Positions 1 through 8,670 of a DNA stretch of 64,000 nt are shown here, in pieces. The notes beneath the pieces are model-generated. The model was not told the DNA's origin. It did no database searches and worked only from the letters and a program-made list of their open reading frames with translations. Within the stretch, counting starts at the first letter, position 1; each line of letters begins with the position of its first letter. The DNA lies in contig CAYTPI010000009.1 of the NCBI GenBank assembly GCA_964439625.1, forward strand, positions 1-64,000, in the 5' to 3' direction. Both the position numbers and the translations under genes were made by a program. Source of the stretch: CAYTPI01 sp964439625. GTDB lineage: Bacteria; Chloroflexota; Anaerolineae; Aggregatilineales; UBA3940.

Positions 1-357
1 GGGGGGATTACAGCCACCGGTACCATGGCGACTGCTGCAGGGGCCGCCGTCATTGCGGGTGCCGCCGTCTTACTGCTACGGCTGGAAGGTCTGACTGAAG
101 AGCCTGCTTGGTGGCTGCTTCCAGTAGCTTTGTTCGGTGGCATAACGGGCAGCCTGATTGACAGCTTCCTTGGTGCGACTGTGCAGGTAATGTACTATTC
201 AGAACGTCGTCAGGAAGAAACTGAGCGTCCTATTGATGCTGATGGTACCCGCAACACACCCATTCGCGGTTTGTCGTGGATGACAAATGATTGGGTGAAC
301 TTTCTCAGTTCTCTGGGTGGTGCCGCCGTCGGTGCACTGCTGACGCTCGCTATTTGA
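1..357 (+). CDS. DUF92 family membrane protein, C-terminal part
   Basis: The frame is open to base 1, so this is the last 118 residues of a longer gene that starts outside the window; the first in-window ATG (base 25) is internal. The visible part has three hydrophobic stretches (residues about 10-28, 38-55 and 102-118) and the motif GGITGSLIDSFLGATVQ, which is typical of the DUF92/TMEM19 family. A plant relative, VTE6, is a phytyl-phosphate kinase, so a role in phosphorylating an isoprenoid or similar alcohol is possible, but that is family knowledge and not visible here. It converges on the kinase-WD40 gene with a 55-base gap that has no clear terminator. Confidence 0.75.
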   Translation, partial: GGITATGTMATAAGAAVIAGAAVLLLRLEGLTEEPAWWLLPVALFGGITGSLIDSFLGATVQVMYYSERRQEETERPIDADGTRNTPIRGLSWMTNDWVNFLSSLGGAAVGALLTLAI

Positions 358-412
358 GTATATTTGTCTGTGCTGTATGCTTGCTGAGAATTGAAACCCA
401 CATCTCATAATC

Positions 413-2749
413 TCAGGCAATACGCCAAATCCGAATGGTGCCGTCTTCACCAGTTGTTAACAGCGAACGTCCATCAGGGGAGAAGATCGTCTTGCGGACG
501 CCGCCGCTGTGGCCTTCCAGTGTCTTGAGCAACTGACCGTCGCGCGCATGCCAGACTTTCGCTAGACCATTGCGCCCACCTGTGACGACAAGCGAGCCTT
601 CTCTAGAAAAGCGGATGTCGTAAATACTCTCTTGGTGTCCCTCAATCTCAGCGATGATGGCACCCGTCTGTAGATCGAAGATACGTGCTGAACCATCGCG
701 GCTGGCAGTGGCAATGCGTGTGCCGTCTGGCGCACAATCAACGGCATACACCGGGCCGTCATGCGCTCGGATCGACATGATGATGCGGTAATTTTCATCT
801 TCCATATCGCGGATGCGGACTTCACCGTTGTTGACCCCACATACTAGAAATGGATCCGTAGGCGAAAAAGCTAGGGAGATAACCGGTTGTCTATCTGACT
901 CACGCAGCATCACAGCTCGTTTACCATGAGGGATGTGCCAGAGTGTCATAAAATAGCTGGCGCAGGTCGCCATCATTGAGGTGTCGTGATAGGCAAATTC
1001 CATTGCCCGTACTTGGTTCGCTAACCCAGCAATAATGCCGCTGTAGTACACACCGGGCAATTCCCAAAGTTTGATCTCGCCGTCCCACGAAGCAGAAAAA
1101 AGAATGTCGCTCTCTGGGTTGTACTGCACTTGGCAGACCCAACCAAGATGTTCTTCCTTTGCTTCGATGAGTTCCAGGGTTTGACCGTCCCATAATTTGA
1201 ACATTCGGTCTGTGGCGCCTGTCGCAATTGTATGCCCATCCGGAGCGTAAGCAGCTGTTAACACCTGTGATTCGTGTGCGTTAGCAATGTTTACTTGTTT
1301 TAGGAACGGGGCTGTATCTTTGCGGATGACGAAAATACCCTCAGGATCATCGGGGTAGGGTGTAAAAGCTGTCAGCTCACTCAACAGCATCTCAACGGCA
1401 TGCCAGTGATGTGACTCATAGGCTGCTAGGGCATGCCGATACTGTGTTGCTATGGTCAGCTCATCAGCAACCGTCTGGTACATTTCTTGTGCAGTTTTGT
1501 TGTCCGGTGTGAAGGATAACAGTATGGCGAGTTGACGCTGGGCTTTAGCTAAATCACTTTCTGTTTGAGCTTTAATAGCACTTGCCATGATGTTCTCTGC
1601 TTGCTCGACTCCCAAGTCTTGTTCAAGACGGTATAGCCGCTCAATCGCATCACCCTGTGCGAGCTGTGGCCTCGCCCGGATAAAGCGTTGATACAGCGCT
1701 ACAGCTTCACGTGTATCTGTAGTCTCTGCCATCAATGCGTCTACATAAAGCCGGCTTGAACCCTCGTCAGTACTGCCAGATTCTGTGCTTTCGCTAAAAT
1801 TCGGAATTTGATATCGTAAGAAAATGCCAGAATTAGCTACATCAATTTCTGGCACAACATCTTGCGCGTTACGACCATGTACTGCCCGATTGAGCTCGTT
1901 AGCGAAGGTGCCTGCACTGGAAAAGCGTGAATTTGATAATTTAGATAGCGCACGTTCGAGTACTTCGCGCACAGGTTGGGATAGCGTCTGTTCGCCTTCC
2001 AATACTGGAACGATGTTCCGATTAAGGTGCGCATGCATCCACTGTGTTCGCGTAACACTGTCAAAAGGCAGACGACCATTCAGCATTTCGTATGTCACCA
2101 TACCGAGCGAGTAAATATCGGCTTGAGGTGTTGAGGGTGCCCGAAGAAATACCTCAGGTGCAGTGTAGGGCAGTACGCTGTCTGGTAGACCAAGGGTCTC
2201 TTGATATATCTTAGCGACCCCAAAATCAGACAAGAATACAGTATCGTATTGATCACGTAAGATGATCTCAGGCTTGAGCCCAAAGTGAATAATGTTTTCC
2301 GTATGTAAGGCATCAAGTGCACTAGCAAGCTGTGCAACGCGCCGCACAACTTCATCAGCCGGTAAGCCACCTGTCGTCCTAATTAGTTGACTCAGTGGAC
2401 CGCCAGGCATAAATGGACGCACCACAAAGGGAGTGCCATTATCTATACCCCAATCAATAATTGGCAGGATGTGTGCGTGTTGAACGGAAGCCACTTGTTC
2501 CATGGCCTCTTCGAACTTGCTACGCAAAACATCAGACTGCGTAATTGCATCTGGTAAGACACTGAGGGTGAGAAAACCTGGCTCGGGTGAGTTTTCACGC
2601 TGGGCCATATAATTAGACACAGCCGCATCATTCCCCAGCAACTGCATGACGCGATAAGACCCAACAATCGCTTGGTTGGAAGGTGTCATTTCGTATTTTT
2701 GAACTTTCAAATGTCTCTCGCAAGCAAAAACTATAGCGGGAATTACCAT
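413..2749 (-). CDS. Ser/Thr kinase-like (probable pseudokinase) WD40-repeat protein
   Basis: A kinase fold fused to a seven-bladed WD40 propeller, 778 residues. The kinase region covers residues about 30-290. DFG (175-177), the APE-like YTAPEV and DIYSLG are kept. The VAIK lysine position reads LTLS (Ser63), HRD reads HFG (155-157), the catalytic-loop Asn reads Ile (KPEI), and the glycine loop is degenerate. Loss of the HRD aspartate and the ATP-binding lysine predicts little or no phosphotransfer. A helical, TPR-like linker (about 330-480) leads to seven WD repeats to the C-terminus, enough for one closed propeller. It is probably a cytoplasmic scaffold or sensor. No membrane segment is seen. 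The start is uncertain: the Met at residue 21 (base 2689) is a good alternative, and neither has a clear ribosome-binding site. It diverges from the glycosyltransferase gene. Confidence 0.88.
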   Translation of the reverse strand: MVIPAIVFACERHLKVQKYEMTPSNQAIVGSYRVMQLLGNDAAVSNYMAQRENSPEPGFLTLSVLPDAITQSDVLRSKFEEAMEQVASVQHAHILPIIDWGIDNGTPFVVRPFMPGGPLSQLIRTTGGLPADEVVRRVAQLASALDALHTENIIHFGLKPEIILRDQYDTVFLSDFGVAKIYQETLGLPDSVLPYTAPEVFLRAPSTPQADIYSLGMVTYEMLNGRLPFDSVTRTQWMHAHLNRNIVPVLEGEQTLSQPVREVLERALSKLSNSRFSSAGTFANELNRAVHGRNAQDVVPEIDVANSGIFLRYQIPNFSESTESGSTDEGSSRLYVDALMAETTDTREAVALYQRFIRARPQLAQGDAIERLYRLEQDLGVEQAENIMASAIKAQTESDLAKAQRQLAILLSFTPDNKTAQEMYQTVADELTIATQYRHALAAYESHHWHAVEMLLSELTAFTPYPDDPEGIFVIRKDTAPFLKQVNIANAHESQVLTAAYAPDGHTIATGATDRMFKLWDGQTLELIEAKEEHLGWVCQVQYNPESDILFSASWDGEIKLWELPGVYYSGIIAGLANQVRAMEFAYHDTSMMATCASYFMTLWHIPHGKRAVMLRESDRQPVISLAFSPTDPFLVCGVNNGEVRIRDMEDENYRIIMSIRAHDGPVYAVDCAPDGTRIATASRDGSARIFDLQTGAIIAEIEGHQESIYDIRFSREGSLVVTGGRNGLAKVWHARDGQLLKTLEGHSGGVRKTIFSPDGRSLLTTGEDGTIRIWRIA

Positions 2750-2774
2750 ACAGTATTGAAAATAGATGTTAAAT

Positions 2775-2814
2775 TCGAGTTAAATTTAATCGATTTACAT
2801 TAAATTTAACTCGA
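2775..2814. promoter_or_regulatory. Perfect 16-bp inverted repeat (operator or cruciform candidate)
   Basis: Arms 2775-2790 and 2799-2814 are exact reverse complements around an 8-base spacer. Each arm also contains the self-complementary core TTAAATTTAA. It lies in the 123-base gap between the divergent kinase-WD40 and glycosyltransferase genes, about 60 bases before the latter's start. There is no T run, so it does not look like a terminator. A dimeric repressor site for one or both genes is the simplest reading. Confidence 0.6.
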
Positions 2815-2872
2815 TATCCGTCGAGTTGTTGTCGTTATCTGAATTCTCATACGTTGATATATTGGAGAACGT

Positions 2873-4159
2873 TTGAAAACAATCATTTTAGCAATTGGCT
2901 CCCGTGGGGATGTCCAGCCATACATTGCGCTTGGGTTGGGTTTAACCAGATACAGCGGGCATCATGTGACGATTGCAGCCGTTGCAGAATTTGAACCATT
3001 GGTGCGGCAATATGGCCTCGATTTCGTCCCAGTCGCTGGAGATGTATCAGCGATGCTGCGCTCTGAAGCGGCCTTCAACGCGATGGAGTCTGGCACGAAT
3101 ACACTTAAGGCTATCCGCCAACTGATTAAGATGATTGAACCAGACTTGATGCAGCAGTTCGAGTCTATTTGGGCGTTGTGTCAAGGAACAGACCTCATCC
3201 TGACATCAACACTAGGTGTGGTTGGTTATCCAATTGGTCAGAAGCTGGGCGTGCCAGTTGTGTCAGCCTTGCCTTATCCGTTGCTGTCCCCGACGCATGA
3301 ATTCCCAAACCCAGCGTGGCCCTTTGCAAATCGGGTGCCGGGTACTGTTGGGGGTGCTGTGAACTTGTTGTCACATTACGTTGCTGAACAGATTGCCTGG
3401 CAGCCCTTCAAGGGCTTGCTACATAAATGGATGAAAAATGCTCTTGACCTCGAGCCGTACCCATTTTTTGGCCCATTCCGCCAGATTCGCCAAGCCAAGG
3501 GGCTAATACTGTACGGATACAGTCCACATGTTATTCCAAAACCAACTAATTGGGGCCGGCACGAGGTGGTCACAGGCTACTGGTTTGTTGACCCACCGGC
3601 TGCCTACCAACCGCCTCAAGCACTCGTAGACTTCATTGAAGCAGGATCGAAGCCTTTGTATGTTGGGTTTGGCAGCATGATCGACCGTGAGCCTGAGCGC
3701 CTGCTGAATGCCGTCGCTAGTGCGCTCGATGAAACGGGGCAGCGGGCGGTGCTCCTTTCTGGGTGGGCTGGCTTGGCTGCCGCGGCACAAGGTTTATCGG
3801 CTGCTATCTATACCATTGACTCCGTGCCGCATAGTTGGCTCTTCCCGCAAATGTCTACGGTAATTCATCATGGTGGGGCTGGTACGACTGCTGCCGGTCT
3901 GCGAGCAGGCATTCCCTCGATTCTGACCCCCTTTTTTGGCGATCAACCCTTTTGGGCGCGAATTATTCACGAGCGCGGCGTTGGGCCAGAACCCGTTCCT
4001 GCAAAGAAACTATCGCGTGATGCGTTGGTGCCGCGCATTGAACGCGCTCTGGGCGATCAAGCGATGCGACACAAGGCGGCACAATTGGGTGAGCAAATCC
4101 GCGCTGAAGATGGGGTGCGCCGAGCGGCTGAGACAGTCAATGCTTTCATCGACGCCTGA
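2873..4159 (+). CDS. Glycosyltransferase, GT1/GT28-type (UGT-like)
   Basis: 428 residues with a GT-B fold. The N-terminus has the sugar-transferase loop LAIGSRGDVQPYIALG (residues 6-21). The C-terminal nucleotide-sugar site is HHGGAGTTAAGLRAGIP, followed by PFFGDQPFWA, the hallmark of the sterol/flavonoid/macrolide glucosyltransferase group. It probably transfers a hexose from a UDP- or TDP-sugar to a lipid or small hydrophobic acceptor at the cytoplasmic face of the membrane. The acceptor cannot be read from sequence. It starts at TTG with GGAG at 2864-2867. The length is normal for the family, and it stands alone downstream of the inverted repeat at 2775-2814. Confidence 0.9.
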   Translation: MKTIILAIGSRGDVQPYIALGLGLTRYSGHHVTIAAVAEFEPLVRQYGLDFVPVAGDVSAMLRSEAAFNAMESGTNTLKAIRQLIKMIEPDLMQQFESIWALCQGTDLILTSTLGVVGYPIGQKLGVPVVSALPYPLLSPTHEFPNPAWPFANRVPGTVGGAVNLLSHYVAEQIAWQPFKGLLHKWMKNALDLEPYPFFGPFRQIRQAKGLILYGYSPHVIPKPTNWGRHEVVTGYWFVDPPAAYQPPQALVDFIEAGSKPLYVGFGSMIDREPERLLNAVASALDETGQRAVLLSGWAGLAAAAQGLSAAIYTIDSVPHSWLFPQMSTVIHHGGAGTTAAGLRAGIPSILTPFFGDQPFWARIIHERGVGPEPVPAKKLSRDALVPRIERALGDQAMRHKAAQLGEQIRAEDGVRRAAETVNAFIDA

Positions 4160-4395
4160 AGTGGCGCTAAAAAGAGAACTAGCTGCTTTTAGGTTATCTG
4201 GTACGAAGAACTAGTACTTGTAGTCTCCGGCGTGTTGTATGTAGTCTGCAAAAGTTTGTAAACCGAACATCAATTCTGTGAAAATCCAATAACAGGTCGA
4301 ATCTGACAGACCATGTCGTCTAGATAAATTTTATTGATATCACCCAAAAGAAGTGTTACCATTACGAGGACGTAACAATTTTGATAATTTAGCAT
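4160..4395. promoter_or_regulatory. Intergenic gap with -10 box GATAAT abutting the next start
   Basis: AT-rich gap before the Imm5-like pair. No ribosome-binding site precedes the ATG at 4396. GATAAT at 4383-4388 lies exactly 7 bases before that ATG, so a transcript would begin at or next to the start codon (leaderless). No convincing -35 element is seen. Nothing else is recognised here. Confidence 0.4.
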
Positions 4396-5019
4396 ATGCA
4401 CCAATCTGATAATCCAAATGAAGAGCAGTCACCTAGCCTAAGCCAACCCCAAGCATGGGATGCTGAGCCAACAGGCCTTGAGCCAACTATTAAAGGAGTA
4501 GAGAGTCAACTGGTACAGTCATGGTTTGCGGCATACCGGCAGGGGAAAGTGAGCATTCTCCTGCGCATGATGGACACCCGGCAGCAGAACCAGTACCAGA
4601 AATGGTCTGTAGGCATTGCACTTCGGTGTGCACGCCGACTGTTGCCTCTGTTTGAAGCTGAATTACCTGGTGATAGGCGCCCGCGCCTTGCACTTGAAGC
4701 TGCCTCAGAGTGGCTGTTTGACCAGAGTCATGCAAACACCGCCGCGGCAGTCCGTGCGGGCCGCGCGGCTGAGCGCGCAGCAATGGACGTCGTCGGGAAG
4801 ATACCGCGGTCAAGAGCGGTGCCTCTTCAACATGCTGCCCTCGCAGCAAAATGTGCAGCGCTGTCGTGTTCCAGCTTAAAGACCAGCTACTTGACGACCG
4901 CTGTCGCATCTGTTGAATCAGTACGTACAGGCATGTTTGATTATAAATACGCGCCCGATGCTGTACAGCGCGCCCAACTACGAGCAGCGATGATTGTACT
5001 GCAAAAGAGGCTCTCATGA
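4396..5019 (+). CDS. Imm5-like putative immunity protein, copy 1
   Basis: A 207-residue soluble, Ala/Arg-rich helical protein. The stretch around residues 73-107 (RCARRLLPLFEAELPGDRRP, then the pattern ALEAASEWLFD) matches the Imm5-type pattern, in which a helix ending in LPLFE is followed by D-R-P-R and an A-rich helix. Imm5 proteins are proposed immunity factors for secreted polymorphic toxins. I infer this from the pattern, without a search. The C-terminal half has the expected run of Ala-rich helices. The downstream gene is a paralogue and overlaps by four bases (ATGA), so the two are translationally coupled. No toxin gene is adjacent. Confidence 0.6.
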   Translation: MHQSDNPNEEQSPSLSQPQAWDAEPTGLEPTIKGVESQLVQSWFAAYRQGKVSILLRMMDTRQQNQYQKWSVGIALRCARRLLPLFEAELPGDRRPRLALEAASEWLFDQSHANTAAAVRAGRAAERAAMDVVGKIPRSRAVPLQHAALAAKCAALSCSSLKTSYLTTAVASVESVRTGMFDYKYAPDAVQRAQLRAAMIVLQKRLS

Positions 5020-5660
5020 ATACAATGGAACGTGCACCGGGTCTTGGTGGTACCGATGCACAAGGTTTAACTGGACGTGAACCTGTGCTGAAAGGTGTCA
5101 ACAGTCGTATTGTCGCTGATCGGCGTGGTGCATACCTCACCGGTAGCCTGAAGTCTCTCAGAAAATTGATGACAAATGCGCAGCAGCACAGCTTCAAAGA
5201 CTGGAACATTAAGCTGCTGCTGCGCCGCGTAGAGGCTGTCTTGCCAATTTTCGAGAAAGAATACTATTATAACGATCGTCCTCGTCAAGCCATGCGCATG
5301 ACGGAACTCTGGCTCGAAAACCCAACTGCAATTCCCCAGGGCGAACTTATCACAGCCTATTCAGAGTTGAAGATGGCCTCATTTGAAGTGCGTGGGCATG
5401 CAGCTTTTGTTGCTCATGCAGCCGCAGTAGCTTTATCCATGACGATTGTCGATTGGAACCTCGTTCACCTAATAACCCGTGAGGGAATTTGGCAGGCCGC
5501 TCGTGCACATGGTTTCGCCGACAACCGCAATCTGACAGTTGCGAATGACATCGTGCATGACGCCGTCAAGCGTGCTCAAGTCCGAGCGGCATACATCATC
5601 TTGAATCGGGCAGCGGTTGACAACTCAAGCAGCGTGTCAGTGAGCACGCTGTTTGAGTAA
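5016..5660 (+). CDS. Imm5-like putative immunity protein, copy 2
   Basis: A 214-residue paralogue of the gene just upstream. Both open with a GLxxxEPxxKGVxS-like segment, then have a helix with RRVEAVLPIFEKEY (here) or RRLLPLFEAEL (upstream), then D-R-P-R, and both end with a KRAQVRAAYIIL-like helix (RAQLRAAMIVL upstream). The start overlaps the previous stop, with an AAGAGG ribosome-binding site inside the upstream gene. The two have drifted apart, especially in the middle, so the duplication is not recent. The function is a guess from the Imm5 pattern. It could instead be a housekeeping helical-bundle family of unknown role. Confidence 0.6.
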   Translation: MNTMERAPGLGGTDAQGLTGREPVLKGVNSRIVADRRGAYLTGSLKSLRKLMTNAQQHSFKDWNIKLLLRRVEAVLPIFEKEYYYNDRPRQAMRMTELWLENPTAIPQGELITAYSELKMASFEVRGHAAFVAHAAAVALSMTIVDWNLVHLITREGIWQAARAHGFADNRNLTVANDIVHDAVKRAQVRAAYIILNRAAVDNSSSVSVSTLFE

Positions 5661-5670
5661 TCAGTTAAAT

Positions 5671-6480
5671 CTAATTGCAGAAGGTAGGTACGTCGAAGTC
5701 TAATGGCTGGTCAACACTCAAAACTTCATAATAGATTTCTTGTGTGCCTGGTCCTGTTGATGGGTCAGTGGTTTGTCCCACAATTTCCATCTTGACAACA
5801 AGCCCACCATCAACCTGTTGCCAGATATCAAGGGTTGCATCAGCATACGTGCCATACGGAATACCCTCTGCCCGATAATGACTCGCTTCAATACCATTAA
5901 TGTCTTCGGTACCAATTAACTCAAAGTCACTGGTTATCGAGTCGTCAAATGCATTCAACTGGTTGGTGAAGCTGTTATTACGGAATGTTTCTTCCATGAT
6001 TTCAGTATTCTCCGCAGATGCAAAGCAACTAGGTGCACCGTCATCTGGTTCAATAATGCTGTATGTAACGCCATCGACAACAAGTGTCGTGTTCACACCG
6101 CTCACACTTGGCGTGTCAGCTTCTGCAAAGCCACTCGAATCGAATGTATTATGGACTTTAATAGCACTCGGTTCCTGTTGAATTGCCGTCTGTACATCGG
6201 TTACGAGCGTTGGATCGTCGGCCCCCTCTGGTGTGAACACATAACGGTAGGATGTTTCAAATTGATTGAACGGTGACTCATTTGGCTCCGGGAAGCTTAG
6301 TTTCTCAAGGGCAGGGCTGCTTGCTGCGCCTTCTGTTTCTTCGCCTTCAGTTTGGTCTATGGTATCAGCAGTTTCAGTATCCTGGCTGGTCTCAGGGGTG
6401 GCGCTATCTGAATTGCCACAGCCGACAAATAACATGCTAAAGATGACGATGATGAAAAATGTTGAAAATCGTTTGAACAT
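5671..6480 (-). CDS. Lipoprotein, LppX/LprG-like
   Basis: 269 residues. A signal peptide with a lipobox ends at Cys21 (MLFVGC), followed by a Ser/Thr/Glu-rich linker (about 22-58) that would tether the domain outside the membrane. The C-terminal domain (about 65-269) has alternating beta-strand pattern with phrases such as FETSYRYVF, GVTYSIIEPD and IEASHYRAEG, resembling the LppX/LprAFG or LolA-like lipid-carrier half-barrels common in Chloroflexota lipoproteins. Substrate and partner are unknown. It has a strong ribosome-binding site (AGGAGAGG). It converges on the Imm5-like pair with a 10-base gap. Confidence 0.7.
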   Translation of the reverse strand: MFKRFSTFFIIVIFSMLFVGCGNSDSATPETSQDTETADTIDQTEGEETEGAASSPALEKLSFPEPNESPFNQFETSYRYVFTPEGADDPTLVTDVQTAIQQEPSAIKVHNTFDSSGFAEADTPSVSGVNTTLVVDGVTYSIIEPDDGAPSCFASAENTEIMEETFRNNSFTNQLNAFDDSITSDFELIGTEDINGIEASHYRAEGIPYGTYADATLDIWQQVDGGLVVKMEIVGQTTDPSTGPGTQEIYYEVLSVDQPLDFDVPTFCN

Positions 6481-6571
6481 TGATTACCTCTCCTAGGATT
6501 TTATGTAGAGTATTGTAATATTTGTCGGATTTGCCGCCAGTAAGACACAATCAACAGTTACGCAATCCTAA

Positions 6572-6601
6572 TTGAAATCCATTCATAAAATATGCTATAA
6601 A
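6572..6601 (+). promoter_or_regulatory. Promoter of the small membrane protein gene
   Basis: TTGAAA at 6572-6577 and TATAAA at 6596-6601 are separated by 18 bases, about 50 bases before the start at 6651. The ribosome-binding site AGGAAA lies just before the ATG. Confidence 0.5.
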
Positions 6602-6650
6602 GACGCTAAGGAATACACATTGCACTCTGCACACTCTTCAGGAAAAATAT

Positions 6651-6887
6651 ATGGCACAGGAACCAAACGCCGACGCAGGTCAGGGACTTTCAAAAGAAGA
6701 ACTCGATCAACTCGATGCCTTGTTAGACTCGCCCCCTGGTAAACCCAGCTTCAAAGCAAATACTGAAATGAAAACAGCTAAGCCTAAGGGGAAAGGTGCA
6801 GGTGCTGGGCGCATTATTGCTATCGTCGTCAGTATTTTGATTATTCTCGCTGTCGTGGCTGCTGTCATTTTTTTTGTGGTTCTATAA
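6651..6887 (+). CDS. Small single-pass membrane protein, tail-anchored
   Basis: 78 residues: an acidic N-terminal part with a short amphipathic helix (SKEELDQLDALLD, residues 14-26), a Lys/Gly-rich linker (KPKGKGAGAGR), and one hydrophobic segment of about 24 residues reaching the C-terminus. The N-terminus should therefore face the cytoplasm. It has its own promoter and ribosome-binding site. I do not recognise a family. The LSKEELD-type helix is like those that dock on larger partners, but no partner is visible nearby. Confidence 0.6.
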   Translation: MAQEPNADAGQGLSKEELDQLDALLDSPPGKPSFKANTEMKTAKPKGKGAGAGRIIAIVVSILIILAVVAAVIFFVVL

Positions 6888-7257
6888 ATCCGCGCGATTT
6901 TGGCATCGCGATGCAATCTGCCACTAATAGCGGGCAACCTAGTCAACGTCAGTTTGGGACAATAGTAAGTCGATATCTTCGCCAAGGACTAGAAAATCCT
7001 TGGTTGCTGCTTAATGTAGTTCGGATAAAGTACTTTCAGGACTCGAAAATCGTCCCGTTGTGATGCTTTTATTTAGTTCGTTACCTGTGGATTTCAATCC
7101 GCAGCAAGGGTGTATAGTACCATTAGTAGGTGACCGAACTCAGTTAATAACGTTGAACCCTTAACCATAATCTCTGATACTATAGCTAACATGCCCGAGC
7201 ATTCGCGCGCGTCGGGTGGTTGTATCGAGCACACTCAACAAAAGGAAAATAGACAGA
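6888..7257. other. 370-base intergenic region with hairpins, upstream of gnd
   Basis: No gene is seen. A stem with arms 6982-6988 and 6997-7003 (CCAAGGA/TCCTTGG) lacks a T run. A second hairpin sits at 7085-7104 (CTGTGGATT...AATCCGCAG). A third possible stem, CCCGA/TCGGG (7194-7198 and 7212-7216), lies in the gnd leader. No known riboswitch is recognised. Confidence 0.45.
7153..7183 (+). promoter_or_regulatory. Candidate gnd promoter
   Basis: TTGAAC at 7153-7158 and TACTAT at 7178-7183 with a long 19-base spacer; using the overlapping GATACT as -10 gives 17. The 5' leader would be about 65-70 bases and contain the CCCGA/TCGGG stem. Confidence 0.4.
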
Positions 7258-8670
7258 ATGCCTGATAATGATATTGGATTGATCGGTTTGGCTGTCATGG
7301 GTCAAAACCTTGTATTGAACATGGCTGATAATGATTACAAAGTGGCGGTATACAATCGAACAGCCTCAAAGACAGAAGCCTTTATTAATGGGGAAGCGGG
7401 TCAGAAGACCGTTGAGGCTACGTATGATGTGGGCGACCTTGTCGCAGCACTTGCCAAGCCGCGCTGCATTATGATTATGGTCAAGGCTGGCCCGGCTGTT
7501 GACGCCGTGATCGATAGCTTAAAACCGCACCTCGAAGCAGGCGACATCATCATTGATGGCGGCAATTCGTTCTATTCAGATACAGAGCGTAGGGCGACAT
7601 CCTTGGCAGAGGAAGGCTTGAATTTCTTTGGCATTGGCGTCTCAGGTGGAGAGGAAGGAGCACGTCACGGCCCCAGCTTGATGCCCGGCGGCAACGAAGA
7701 AGCCTATGAAGTCGTCCGTCCAATCTATGAGGCTATAGCCGCAGTCGCTGAAGGCGAGCCTTGTGTTACCTATCTTGGCCCACGTGGTGCTGGTCATTAC
7801 GTCAAAATGGTGCACAATGGCATTGAATACGGTGACATGCAGCTAATCGCTGAGGCTTATGACGTTCTGAAACGGGGCCTCGGCCTGAGCAATGCGGAAT
7901 TGGCGGAAGTCTTTTCGACGTGGAATGATGGCGTTCTTGACTCGTTCCTTATTGAAATCACTGCCGATATCTTCACAAAGGATGACCCAGAAAGTGGGAA
8001 ACAACTCATAGACCTCATCCTCGATAAGGCTAAGCAGAAGGGCACCGGTAAGTGGACTGGTCAAGAGGCGTTTGACCTCGGTGTGCCTTTGCCAACGATC
8101 AACGCGGCTGTTGTGGGGCGTTTTATGTCTGCTTATAAGGATGAGCGTGTTGCCGCATCCGGCGTCTTGAGTGGGCCGGACATGCCTTACCATGGTGACC
8201 GTGAAATGTTCATCGAATGTGTGCATGATGCACTGTATGCCTCAAAGATTATGTCTTATGCCCAAGGGTTTGCTCTCTTGCGGGCTGCAAGCGCTGAATA
8301 TGACTACAACCTGAAGTATCGTGAAGTGGCGCGCATCTGGCGGGCGGGCTGCATCATTCGGGCGCGCTTCCTAAACGACGTGATGGCGGCCTTCGAAAAA
8401 CAACCAGATTTGCCTAATCTTGTGTTGGACCCCTTCTTCCAAGAAGCCGTAACGTCACGCTCTGAATCATGGCGACATGTGATTAAAACCGCTGTTGACA
8501 TAGGCACGCCGGTGCCCGCATTCAGCGCATCGCTGGCTTACTATGATAGCTACCGCAGCGCACGGCTACCTGCTAACCTGATTCAAGCGCAACGAGACTA
8601 TTTCGGGGCGCACACCTACGAGCGTATTGATAGAGACGGCACCTTCCACACAGATTGGCCTACTGCCTGA
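7258..8670 (+). CDS. gnd: 6-phosphogluconate dehydrogenase (decarboxylating)
   Basis: Catalyses NADP(+)-dependent oxidative decarboxylation of 6-phosphogluconate to ribulose 5-phosphate in the oxidative pentose phosphate pathway, in the cytoplasm. 470 residues, the length of the long homodimeric form. The N-terminal Rossmann motif is GLIGLAVMGQNL (residues 6-17). NRTASK follows the second strand and fits 2'-phosphate recognition. The substrate-binding signature is GIGVSGGEEGARHGPSLMPG and the catalytic helix GAGHYVKMVHNGIEYGDMQ, with the Lys and the His-Asn pair. The ATG at 7258 is preferred over an upstream GTG (7216) because the Rossmann strand follows at once and AAAGG lies at 7241-7245. 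It is monocistronic. Confidence 0.96.
   Translation: MPDNDIGLIGLAVMGQNLVLNMADNDYKVAVYNRTASKTEAFINGEAGQKTVEATYDVGDLVAALAKPRCIMIMVKAGPAVDAVIDSLKPHLEAGDIIIDGGNSFYSDTERRATSLAEEGLNFFGIGVSGGEEGARHGPSLMPGGNEEAYEVVRPIYEAIAAVAEGEPCVTYLGPRGAGHYVKMVHNGIEYGDMQLIAEAYDVLKRGLGLSNAELAEVFSTWNDGVLDSFLIEITADIFTKDDPESGKQLIDLILDKAKQKGTGKWTGQEAFDLGVPLPTINAAVVGRFMSAYKDERVAASGVLSGPDMPYHGDREMFIECVHDALYASKIMSYAQGFALLRAASAEYDYNLKYREVARIWRAGCIIRARFLNDVMAAFEKQPDLPNLVLDPFFQEAVTSRSESWRHVIKTAVDIGTPVPAFSASLAYYDSYRSARLPANLIQAQRDYFGAHTYERIDRDGTFHTDWPTA

Noticed and set aside
4490..5209. Long open frame on the minus strand (239 codons)
   Set aside because: It lies opposite both Imm5-like genes, is rich in Cys/Arg/Ser with no domain pattern, and has no ribosome-binding site.
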